This document shows, piece by piece, positions 24,074 through 30,771 of a stretch of 64,000 nucleotides of DNA (position 1 is the stretch's first letter; every line of letters starts with the position of its first letter). The stretch spans positions 124,001 to 188,000 of the forward strand of contig CAVSRD010000019.1 in the NCBI GenBank assembly GCA_963730315.1. The letters are read 5' to 3'. A program made the position numbers and the translations under genes. The notes under the pieces were generated by a model. The model was not told where the DNA came from. It saw only the letters and a program-made list of their open reading frames with translations, and ran no database searches. Source of the DNA: VRUE01 sp963730315. GTDB lineage: Bacteria; Actinomycetota; Thermoleophilia; Solirubrobacterales; 70-9.

Positions 24074-25666
24074 GTGGCACCCAAGACCGAATACGCACGG
24101 TACGGCGAGTTGAGTCTGGCCTATCAGGTCGTCGGTGAGGGTGATATCGACATCGTCATCGTCCCCTCGTTCGTCTCGCACATAGAGTTCTGGTGGGCGC
24201 ACCCCGCCGCCAAGTCCTTCTTCGATCGGATCGCCTCGTTCTCGCGCCTGCTGATCTTCGACAAGGCCGGGACCGGCCTCTCCGACCCGGTGTCGGCGGT
24301 CCCCACGCTGGAGGAGCGTGCCGGGGAGGTCGAGGCGGTGATGGACGCCGCCGGCATGGAGCGAGCCGCGATCATCGGCCTCTCGGAGGGCGGCCCGATG
24401 GCGATCTTCTTCTCCACCACGAGGCGGGAGCGCACCGAGGCGCTGGTCCTCTTCGACACCTATCCGACCATGTTCGTCGGGACGAAGCCGTCCAGCCTCC
24501 GGGAGGCCGTGGACTCCTCGCCGGGCATCGATGACGTGCGCCGCTGGGCGGCGGAGATCGGGCTGCGCGAGGACGAGATCCCAAACGCGGCGCAGCTGGA
24601 GCGCTCGCGCCGCATCGGCCGGCACGTGCTCGATGACTGGGGCGAGGGCAAGGCGCTGAAGGCGTTTGTCCCGCACCAAGGGGACGAGGCCCAGCTCGGG
24701 CTGCTGGAGCGGCTCTGCGCGAGCCCCGGGATGGCCCGGGCGACGATGGCCTCGGCGATACGGCTCGACGTCACCGACCTGCTCGAGTCGGTCGACGTCC
24801 CGACCCTGCTCGTCCACGCCCGGGACGATCTGGCGGTGCCGGTGCAGTTCTCGCGGTTCATGGCGCGGCGGATCCCCGGCGCCCGGCTGCTCGAAGTCGA
24901 GGGGGAAGACCACGCCCCCTGGTTCAGCAGCCCCGAGGAGATCGGGGGCGAGGTCGAACAGCTGCTGACCGGGGCGCGACACGCCCCTCGGCCGGAGCGG
25001 GTGCTCGCGACGGTGCTGTTCACCGACATCGTCGGATCGACCGAGCGCGCGGCGCAGCTCGGCGACGCTCGCTGGCGGGCGCTGCTCGAGCGCCACGACG
25101 AGCTGACCCGCCGGCACGTGGGTGAGTTCGGTGGGACAGCGGTGAAGAGCACCGGCGACGGCCAGCTGGCGACCTTCGGCGGGCCGGCCGCCGCGGTCCG
25201 CTGCACCGAGGCGGTGCGGGACGCGCTTGCGCAGGAGGGGATCCCGATCCGCGCCGGCCTGCACACCGGCGAGATCGAGCGGATCGGCGAGGACGTCGGC
25301 GGCCTCGGGGTACACCTCGCGGCGCGGGTCTGCGCCGAAGCGGCGCCCGGCGAGATCCTCGTCTCGCGGACGATCCGCGACCTGGTGGTCGGCTCCGGCC
25401 TCGCCTTTGAAGATCGCGGCATCCACAGGCTGAAGGGAGTGCCTGGCGAATGGGAGCTGCTCGCGGTGGCGCCCGAGGGCTCGAGCGCAGGCGAGGAGGA
25501 GCGAGGGCTGGCCAGGATCGAGACCCCCGGCGCCAGCACCGCCCAGCGCCCCACAGACCGCGTCGCCGCTGCGATGGCGCGCCGAGTCCCCGGCGCCCTC
25601 CGCACCGTCATCCGGCTCGACCCTCGCTACCGCCGCGCGGTCAGCGAGCACGGTGTCGACACTTGA
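24074..25666 (+). CDS. Alpha/beta-hydrolase fused to class III nucleotide cyclase
   Basis: This 530-aa protein has an alpha/beta-hydrolase (about 1-300; nucleophile Ser104 in Gly-Leu-Ser-Glu-Gly-Gly, acidic residue near 255 and His near 277) followed by a class III cyclase domain (about 312-475; metal Asp in Leu-Phe-Thr-Asp-Ile-Val-Gly-Ser and in Gly-Asp-Gly-Gln-Leu). The second metal Asp is present. The hydrolase may act as a ligand sensor, since this fusion is common in actinobacterial signalling proteins. GTG 24074 is the start. The 3' end overlaps the convergent DCC gene by 26 bases. Confidence 0.92.
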   Translation: MAPKTEYARYGELSLAYQVVGEGDIDIVIVPSFVSHIEFWWAHPAAKSFFDRIASFSRLLIFDKAGTGLSDPVSAVPTLEERAGEVEAVMDAAGMERAAIIGLSEGGPMAIFFSTTRRERTEALVLFDTYPTMFVGTKPSSLREAVDSSPGIDDVRRWAAEIGLREDEIPNAAQLERSRRIGRHVLDDWGEGKALKAFVPHQGDEAQLGLLERLCASPGMARATMASAIRLDVTDLLESVDVPTLLVHARDDLAVPVQFSRFMARRIPGARLLEVEGEDHAPWFSSPEEIGGEVEQLLTGARHAPRPERVLATVLFTDIVGSTERAAQLGDARWRALLERHDELTRRHVGEFGGTAVKSTGDGQLATFGGPAAAVRCTEAVRDALAQEGIPIRAGLHTGEIERIGEDVGGLGVHLAARVCAEAAPGEILVSRTIRDLVVGSGLAFEDRGIHRLKGVPGEWELLAVAPEGSSAGEEERGLARIETPGASTAQRPTDRVAAAMARRVPGALRTVIRLDPRYRRAVSEHGVDT

Positions 25667-26054
25667 CGCCGTCTCGTCCGGCAGCACAGGCGGGCGTTCC
25701 CCCGGGCAACCGCTGGCGATTTCGGGCGACCAACTGGTAAACCGCTGCTGCCAGCGGCGAGATCCCCGGGAGCCGTAGGGTTCGGCCGACGATTCGCCAA
25801 GGCACTCCCGCCGTGCCCAACGCCGCGGCGATCGCCTCGTGGCCACTGCGGACGGTGCCGTCGGGCTCGATCCAGCGAACTGCCTCTGCCGCCTGCGCCG
25901 AGGTGATCCCCAGCTCGTCCAGGTCGGCGACCTGCCAGGCGACTATCTCCGCCTCTGGGCCGATTCGCTCAAGCAAGCGTGCGCAACTCGTGCAGAAGGC
26001 GCAGTCGCCGTCGAAGACCAGCACTGAGCGCCTCTTCGCGTGGCCGGTCGCCAT
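25641..26054 (-). CDS. DCC-family thiol-disulfide oxidoreductase (DUF393)
   Basis: From ATG 26054 this is a 137-aa thioredoxin-fold protein beginning Phe-Asp-Gly-Asp-Cys-Ala-Phe-Cys, the DCC/DUF393 signature with redox Cys-x2-Cys, and an Arg-Trp-Ile-Glu segment in the middle. DUF393 proteins are cytosolic and of unclear substrate. The start overlaps the stop of a 44-codon gene upstream (TGATG), so the two form an operon read from the 26.2-kb control region. Confidence 0.85.
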   Translation of the reverse strand: MATGHAKRRSVLVFDGDCAFCTSCARLLERIGPEAEIVAWQVADLDELGITSAQAAEAVRWIEPDGTVRSGHEAIAAALGTAGVPWRIVGRTLRLPGISPLAAAVYQLVARNRQRLPGGTPACAAGRDGVKCRHRAR

Positions 26055-26188
26055 CAGGCGGTGCTGTCGATGAAGAGAGAGAAGGCGAGGATGCTGCGGG
26101 CGACCCGGATGGCGTCCGGGCCTCCGGTTGCGAGCGCCTGCAACGACGCATCGACCGACGCGCCGCGGGGAGTCCGAACCTTGGCCAC
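26054..26188 (-). CDS. Short helical protein coupled to the DCC gene
   Basis: A 44-aa frame from GTG 26188 contains a basic N-terminus, a short amphipathic helix (Ala-Ser-Leu-Gln-Ala-Leu-Ala), Asp-Ala-Ile-Arg-Val-Ala-Arg-Ser and a hydrophobic C-terminal run (Ile-Leu-Ala-Phe-Ser-Leu-Phe-Ile). Its stop overlaps the DCC start as TGATG. The composition is protein-like, and the coupled start supports it as a real gene. The family is not recognised. Confidence 0.55.
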   Translation of the reverse strand: MAKVRTPRGASVDASLQALATGGPDAIRVARSILAFSLFIDSTA

Positions 26189-26198
26189 CGGTCAATCT

Positions 26199-26212
26199 AT
26201 ACGGCACCGTAT
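26199..26212. promoter_or_regulatory. Operator 1, ATACG-N4-CGTAT
   Basis: ATACGGCACCGTAT is a perfect inverted repeat of ATACG spaced by four bases. It touches the -35 box of the DUF2867 promoter and lies just upstream of the divergent 26188 start. An identical architecture recurs 44 bp away. Compact ATACG palindromes are typical TetR-type sites; the regulator is not encoded in this window. Confidence 0.6.
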
Positions 26213-26240
26213 TGACAGATGCAAGTCATCTGCCTAATGT
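26212..26240 (+). promoter_or_regulatory. Sigma-A-type promoter of the DUF2867 gene
   Basis: TTGACA (26212-26217), a 17-base spacer and TAATGT (26235-26240) form a near-consensus promoter, rare in this GC-rich sequence. Operator 1 overlaps the -35 end and operator 2 directly follows the -10, over the expected start point, so a repressor bound to both would block it. Confidence 0.75.
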
Positions 26241-26242
26241 CC

Positions 26243-26256
26243 ATACGACAGCGTAT
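26243..26256. promoter_or_regulatory. Operator 2, ATACG-N4-CGTAT
   Basis: ATACGACAGCGTAT repeats the operator 1 pattern with the same spacing, extended by one CC/GG pair on the outside (CCATACG/CGTATGG). The centre-to-centre distance to operator 1 is 44 bp, about four helical turns, so two dimers would bind on the same face. Confidence 0.6.
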
Positions 26257-26272
26257 GGATAGGAGGCCCGAG

Positions 26273-26884
26273 ATGAAGCTTTCGAACGCCGAGCACGAAT
26301 GCCATCCCTGGCGCATCCACGACCTGGTTCCCGACTTCACCTTGGAGGACGTCTGGGCCTTGCCCGTGCACGGCGGCCCCGAGGACTTCCAGGCGTTGCT
26401 CGAGCTGGCCGGTTCTTTCGACCCGTCCAAGACCGAGTCGCGACCGACCCGCTTCCTCTGGAACTTCCGCGACCGGCTCGGCAGGTGGCTCGGCCTCGGT
26501 GAGGTGTCGACGCCGGTCGACGGACAGGGGGCTGGCGAGCTTTCGATCCCCGGCACCGCCGAGACCTCCCTGCGTGACCGCCTCCCACCCGACCTGCGCG
26601 GCACCGCATCGGAGGTGACCTTCGGCTCGCTCCCCTTCATTCCCCTCTATCGCACCGACCGCGAGGCCGGCGCCGAACTCTCGAACAAGACCGTCCACGG
26701 CGTCGCCCACCTGGGCTGGGTCGACCAGGGCGAAGGCCGCTACGAGGGCCGCATGGCCGTCTACGTCAAGCCCAGAGGGGCCTCCGGCAGGGCCTACATG
26801 GCCCTGATCAAGCCGTTCCGCTACTGGGTGGTCTACCCGGCGCTGATGCGGCAGATGGACCGCGCCTGGAACGAGCGCCCATGA
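26273..26884 (+). CDS. DUF2867-family protein
   Basis: This 203-aa protein of the DUF2867 type (SRPBCC-like fold seen in NAD(P)-binding/redox proteins) begins with Trp-Arg-Ile-His-Asp-Leu-Val-Pro-Asp-Phe and ends with Lys-Pro-Phe-Arg-Tyr-Trp-Val-Val-Tyr-Pro, both typical. ATG 26273 has an AGGAGG ribosome-binding site at 26261-26266. It has its own near-consensus promoter between two matched operators, which means tight, inducible expression. Such genes often lie in regulons of TetR sensors of lipids or drugs. The function is unknown. Confidence 0.8.
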   Translation: MKLSNAEHECHPWRIHDLVPDFTLEDVWALPVHGGPEDFQALLELAGSFDPSKTESRPTRFLWNFRDRLGRWLGLGEVSTPVDGQGAGELSIPGTAETSLRDRLPPDLRGTASEVTFGSLPFIPLYRTDREAGAELSNKTVHGVAHLGWVDQGEGRYEGRMAVYVKPRGASGRAYMALIKPFRYWVVYPALMRQMDRAWNERP

Positions 26885-26980
26885 AGCATGGCTTCCGCCG
26901 GAGCATGCGGCTGCCGCCGAATCCCTAACGATCGCTTTCTTGCCAGCTCGACGAGTCCCGCGCTGTAGGCTCAAGGCACT

Positions 26981-27784
26981 ATTGGCTCAAGGAAGTTCCG
27001 TGCAATCGCCGTTCTCTTCTGCCTGGCTCTTTTCGCCGCGCTTCCCGCCAGCGCTGCCGCGAAGGAGGATCTGACCCTGGCGGATGCGCAGGCGTTCGAT
27101 TCGTACCGGCTCTACTACTCGGGCCCGGAGGTCGCCGGACTCCCACTCGAATCCCTGACTCAAGGCAGAGCGACCAATCGGCATGCGCGCCGCCAGGGCC
27201 GGCGAGCGATCTACTGGACCTTCATCTATGGCGACTGCACCCCTCCACCGACTGAGGGTGGCTGCGCGCCGCCCCTCGAGGTCCAGGTCTGGAGCGCCTG
27301 CGTGCGATCCTTCAGCTCGATTAAGTCCCGCAAGCGCCACCTGTACGAGTTCCGGGGGGCGAAGGCAACCGGGGGCGGCGGCCACTACGAAGTTTCGCCG
27401 ATGGAAATCTTCACCGGTCGCACCACGGTCGTCGTCTTCGGCAACGAAAAGTCGCTCATCAAGACCGCCGCCCGCGCGCTGCACGGGGTACACCGGACTC
27501 AGGCGGCACCCCGCCTCCCCCCTCCCGCGCGCGGCTCCCTGAAAGAGAAGCTGTCCTGTCAGCGCGAGCGGCACCGTGAGGCGCGCCGGGTCTTTCCGAT
27601 ACCCCCGGCAGGATTCGAACCTGCGACCCTCGGATTAGAAGTCCGCTCCGGCGCTTACAGCGCTTTGCAGGGGTTCGACGTTTCCCCTGCTATCAAGCGG
27701 TTTCCGGCTCCTCAGCCTCGCTCGGATTTGCAGTCGTTTGCAGACCTTGTGTTGCCCCGGTGTTGCCCTGAGCGTCCAGACTGA
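26981..27784 (+). CDS. Secreted protein without a standard start codon, running into the att site
   Basis: The frame from 26969 to 27600 encodes a Sec signal peptide (Lys-Phe-Arg, then about 18 hydrophobic residues ending Ala-Ser-Ala-Ala-Ala) and a mature domain of about 165 residues with three Cys. No ATG, GTG or TTG lies in frame before the signal peptide; ATT 26981 with AAGG upstream is the only usual near-start, or the true start was lost. GGCTCAAGG occurs twice around it (26968, 26984). The frame then crosses the tRNA-Arg remnant into the mobile element and ends at 27784. Before integration it would have ended at a TGA inside tRNA-Arg. Confidence 0.5.
   Translation: MGSRKFRAIAVLFCLALFAALPASAAAKEDLTLADAQAFDSYRLYYSGPEVAGLPLESLTQGRATNRHARRQGRRAIYWTFIYGDCTPPPTEGGCAPPLEVQVWSACVRSFSSIKSRKRHLYEFRGAKATGGGGHYEVSPMEIFTGRTTVVVFGNEKSLIKTAARALHGVHRTQAAPRLPPPARGSLKEKLSCQRERHREARRVFPIPPAGFEPATLGLEVRSGAYSALQGFDVSPAIKRFPAPQPRSDLQSFADLVLPRCCPERPD
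27602..27645 (-). repeat. attL: displaced 3' end of tRNA-Arg
   Basis: This 44-bp stretch matches 52273-52316 except for two bases (27608 and 27624). It covers the anticodon, variable and T arms and the acceptor 3' strand of tRNA-Arg(TCT), in the same orientation as the intact gene. The two differences are paired partners in the T stem (G-C here, C-G in the intact tRNA), so both copies fold. It marks the left end of the integrative element. Confidence 0.85.
27667..27690 (-). terminator. Hairpin between integrase and attL
   Basis: GCAGGGG (27667-27673) pairs with CCCCTGC (27684-27690) over a 10-base loop, directly past the integrase stop. It could end integrase transcription or be part of the attachment region. 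Confidence 0.4.
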
Positions 27785-28880
27785 GCCCGTCGCCGACGCC
27801 GGCGTCGAGCAGGTGGACGTAGGTGCGCAGCGTGAAGGCCGGGTCGGCGTGCCCCAGCCACTCGGGGACTTGCTTCACGTTGCGGCCCTCCTCGAACAGC
27901 ATCGACGCGCAGGTATGGCGCAGGCTGTGGAACGTCGCCCAGGGCAGCCCTACGGCCTCCCTGGCGGGCGCCAGGACGCGACGGCGGACGTTGCGAGGGG
28001 TTCAGCGGCGTCCCGGCCCGCGACGGCGAACACGGGCGTCTGAGCGCCCCTGTAGGAGTCGCGGCGGTGGGCGAGCAGCTTCCCGGCCATATCCTCGGCC
28101 AGCGGCACGTCCCGGCGGCCGTCCTGCGACTTCAGCGCGCGCCGCTCGCCCCGGTAGACCTGCTCGCGAACCTGGACGTGCGGACGATCGCCCAGCTCGA
28201 CGTGCTCCCACGTCAACCCGACCGCCTCGCCGATCCGCAGGCCGGTGACGGCCAGGAACTCGAAGAACAGCCGCCAGTCCTCGGGCGAGCGCCGCCAGGA
28301 GCAGCCTCAGCTCCTCTCGCGTGAGCGCCTTCGCCCGGTCCTCTCCCGGCTCCTCAGCGCGTCCAGCGGGGATGCGGACGCCCTGGCAGGGGTTCGAGCG
28401 CAGCATGCCGTCCTCTACCGCCGTGGCGAACATCGCCGAGAGGGCGGCGCGCAGCTTGCGGATCGCCGACGTGCTCTTGCCGTCCTGGCGCATCTTCCCG
28501 AACAGCTCCCGCACGTCGGCCGGTTCGACCTCGGCCAGCCGCCAGGTTCCCCACTTCGGGATCGCGTGCGCCTCGATCGGTCGCCGGTACTCCGGCCGGG
28601 TCGTCTCCGAGAACCCCCGCGCCGTGCGGCCGGCGTAGGAGTCGATCCACTCGGCGAAGTAGTCCTCGAAGCTGATCTTCGACGTGGGGCGACGGTCGCC
28701 CGCCTTGCGGTCGCCCTGTGCCTCGCTTGCCTCCGCGTAGGTGCGGAAGGTTTCCTTGTGCTGCTTGCCCCGGTGTCGCCAGACGACCACGTAGGAGCAC
28801 TCGCAGCGGCCCTGGCCGTCGCAGCCCTTGACGTGGCGGCGGAAGATGCCGGGCGTCTTGGTCTTGGTCAGCGTCGCCAT
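27693..28880 (-). pseudogene. int: Tyrosine-type integrase, two compensating frameshifts
   Basis: Read in three pieces this is a phage-type integrase of about 395 aa. 28880 to about 28283 gives the arm-binding and SAM-like core-binding domains. The middle (about 28283-28000, shifted frame) gives the first catalytic Arg in Thr-Gly-Leu-Arg-Ile-Gly-Glu-Ala. The end (about 28000-27693, original frame) gives His-Ser-Leu-Arg-His-Thr, Trp-Leu-Gly-His and the nucleophile Tyr in Arg-Thr-Tyr-Val-His. An extra G near 28283 and a compensating change near 28003 explain the frames. All catalytic residues are present across the pieces, so the gene works only if the shifts are sequencing errors. The start overlaps the stop of the 55-aa gene upstream (TAATG). 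Confidence 0.85.
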
Positions 28881-29047
28881 TAGCGTTTCCCCCCTCCGAA
28901 CAGCCAGTTCCAGAAGCCGCCACGGGCCAGAGAGCGGCCCACGGCGACGTTCTTGGCGCGCCGGGCTGTCTTGCTCGGAGAGCTGAGTGATTCGATCGAG
29001 CGCGTGGCTCGCGCGGCCTTGTAGAGCGAGCTGCCGAACCTAGCCAT
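28880..29047 (-). CDS. Small basic protein coupled to the integrase
   Basis: This 55-aa, Arg/Lys/Ser-rich protein ends in Trp-Asn-Trp-Leu-Phe-Gly-Gly-Gly-Lys-Arg. Its stop overlaps the integrase start as TAATG. It could be a DNA-binding or excision helper, but no motif is recognised. The region is duplicated at 29666-29887, where the equivalent start codon is ATT instead of ATG, so only this copy looks expressible. Confidence 0.55.
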   Translation of the reverse strand: MARFGSSLYKAARATRSIESLSSPSKTARRAKNVAVGRSLARGGFWNWLFGGGKR

Positions 29048-29189
29048 CAGCGCCACCCCTGGTGTCCGTAGCCTTGTCTGTAGGGCATGGGAGCCGATCC
29101 TCCTGTGTCTCAGCCCCCCGGTCGGCGTTAGCGCGCTGCCGGGGGGCGTTTTTCGTCTTCGGGCACAAAGCCTACGCCTCGGGTCGGTC
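28961..29189. repeat. Direct repeat copy 1 (about 229 bp)
   Basis: It contains the 5' half of the small basic gene, its leader and a terminator-like hairpin. It matches 29666-29887 at roughly four bases in five by eye, with blocks such as CTGTAGGGCATGGGAGCCGA identical. Confidence 0.75.
29114..29153 (+). terminator. Intrinsic terminator in repeat copy 1
   Basis: CCCCCCGG (29114-29121) pairs with CCGGGGGG (29139-29146), then CGTTTTT. In repeat copy 2 the corresponding arms have diverged (CCTCTCGG / CTTGGGGG) and the T-run is broken. Confidence 0.65.
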
Positions 29190-29334
29190 AATGGCACAGG
29201 GATAGCCGGTCCACGCGCGACATGTCGGTTTGCCCGGCAACTATTGGCGGGAAGAAAGCTCCGACTTGTGCCGTCTTGGGGTCGTGGGGCGAGTCCCCAA
29301 GCGTTCTCCAATACGAGCAAGGAGGAAACCAGAG

Positions 29335-29571
29335 ATGAAGCGCCGAATCCTCTCAGGCCTAGTTGCCGCTGCATTCATGGCAGTCAGCGCCAGTTCGGCG
29401 CTGGCCGACGCCGGTGCGCCGGGAGAAACCTTTCCCGAGCAACCGGGGGCCAATGTCCAGACCGCCTGCGTGGCGCTCCAATCACATCTTGATACGAGCC
29501 CGCTGCACAAATCGCCCACCGCGTTCGCCATCGGAGAAGGGCTCGTCATCGACGCTTGCTTCGGTGGCTAA
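29335..29571 (+). CDS. Small secreted protein in the element
   Basis: This 78-aa protein has a clear Sec signal peptide (Lys-Arg-Arg then about 17 hydrophobic residues, cleavage Ala-Leu-Ala-Asp) and a mature part of about 54 residues with two Cys that could form a disulfide. ATG 29335 has an AAGGAGG site at 29320-29326. It sits alone between the two direct-repeat copies and is followed by a hairpin at 29583-29605, so it looks like an independent cargo gene. It resembles the 4360 gene in plan but not in sequence. Confidence 0.7.
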   Translation: MKRRILSGLVAAAFMAVSASSALADAGAPGETFPEQPGANVQTACVALQSHLDTSPLHKSPTAFAIGEGLVIDACFGG

Positions 29572-29582
29572 AGCGCCCACGT

Positions 29583-29605
29583 CCTGAACGAACAGGTCGT
29601 TCAGG
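29583..29605 (+). terminator. Hairpin after the small secreted gene
   Basis: CCTGAACGA pairs perfectly with TCGTTCAGG across ACAGG, 12 bases after the stop. There is no immediate T-run (a weak CTTTATT follows). Confidence 0.55.
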
Positions 29606-29665
29606 GTCGGACGCTTTATTAAGTCCATGCCCCAAACCTGAGAGGGGGTCCACAGCGGCCCCCCT

Positions 29666-29887
29666 CCGGGCTGTCTTGCTCGGGAGATGAGCGATTCGAT
29701 GCTGCGGGCGGTGCGAGCCGCCCTGTAGAGCGAGCTGCTGAACCTAGCAATCAGCGCCACCCTGGTGTCCGTAAGCTTATCTGTAGGGCATGGGAGCCGA
29801 TTCTCCTGTGTCTCAGCCTCTCGGTCGGCGTGCGAGCGCTGCTTGGGGGCGCTTTCGTTTACGGCACGCCAACGCATCGGGTCGGTC
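29666..29887. repeat. Direct repeat copy 2 (about 222 bp)
   Basis: A diverged copy of 28961-29189. The encoded Ala-Arg-Phe-Ser-Ser-Ser-Leu-Tyr-Arg stretch matches Ala-Arg-Phe-Gly-Ser-Ser-Leu-Tyr-Lys of copy 1, but the start codon is ATT and the downstream sequence differs, so no gene is called. The rest of 29888-30060 shows no gene. Confidence 0.7.
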
Positions 29888-30060
29888 GCAGCCGTCGCCG
29901 AGCATTACGCTCCGGCGAGACTCTCAGCCAGGGCCGAACTGGGTCTCAAGGTTCCGCCGGGCCAGCACGCTGCAGCACCAAGTTGCATTGCGGCGGCAAA
30001 GCCAGCCAAGATAATCGCCGTCACGAAAGGGTCGAACGGGCCGCTACGTCAAGAAACCCG

Positions 30061-30675
30061 TCAAGCGTTCCACTCCTCGTGGGCAACTGGGGCATCGTTC
30101 AACTGGTCGCGTCTTGCCCGCCAATCAGGGAGAAAACCGTCCATCAGCTCGGTGAATCGCTCTCCGTGACCGCGCTCAAGAAGGTGGGTCATCTCGTGGA
30201 CCGCGATGTACTCCAGGCCGTCGGGATGCTTCTTGGCCAGCTCGATGTTGAACCAGATGCGTCCGGTCTCGCGGTTGCAGGAGCCCCACTTGGTCTTCAT
30301 TCGCCGGATGGTCCACCGGGGAACCTGGACGCCCATCGTCGGCTCCCATTTGGAGATGATGCCCGCGGTGGCTTCGCGGAGTCGCTCGCGATACCAGCGG
30401 TCGAGCAGCTCGCGGCGTCGCTCTGTTGAGGTGTCTTCGGGAACATAGAGGACCAACCGATCCCCGTCGAGCTCGACGTGCGAACGACCGGCTCGTGCTA
30501 CCACTTTGAGGCGGTAGCGGCTCCCCCACACGTAGTGCGACTCGCCGGTGACCATCTCGCGCTGGGATTGCCGCTCGGCAGCTTGTAAGCGTTCACGTTG
30601 ACGCTTGATCCAGGGGAGGCGCTGCACGAGCGCCAGGCGAACCTGCTCGTCGTCGAGCCACAGCGGCGCCGCCAC
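30061..30675 (-). CDS. YgjP-like (DUF45) zinc metallopeptidase
   Basis: This protein of at least 204 aa contains the zinc site His-Glu-Met-Thr-His followed by Glu and Gly-His-Gly-Glu-Arg-Phe, plus the upstream Lys-Trp-Gly-Ser-Cys motif; together these define the YgjP/DUF45 (SprT-like WLM) family, which is often found beside type I restriction systems. GTG 30675 is the first normal start, but about 25 further codons upstream in frame (containing Lys-Asn-Leu-His-Val and Gly-Arg-Val-Arg-Val) look family-like, so the true start may be lost. It follows hsdR on the same strand. Confidence 0.82.
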   Translation of the reverse strand: MAAPLWLDDEQVRLALVQRLPWIKRQRERLQAAERQSQREMVTGESHYVWGSRYRLKVVARAGRSHVELDGDRLVLYVPEDTSTERRRELLDRWYRERLREATAGIISKWEPTMGVQVPRWTIRRMKTKWGSCNRETGRIWFNIELAKKHPDGLEYIAVHEMTHLLERGHGERFTELMDGFLPDWRARRDQLNDAPVAHEEWNA

Positions 30676-30771
30676 CCGGACCCGGCCGACCGGCGGGTAG
30701 ACCCCTACGTGGAGGTTCTTGATGTCCTTGTAGACAACATCGACGCTATGCCCGCGACGGTGAGGTAGGCG

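Noticed and set aside
27602..27700. A second functional tRNA-Arg at the left att site
   Set aside because: ACCCCTG upstream can pair with the acceptor 3' strand, but the D-arm is malformed and the first anticodon-stem pair is lost, so it is read as an att remnant.
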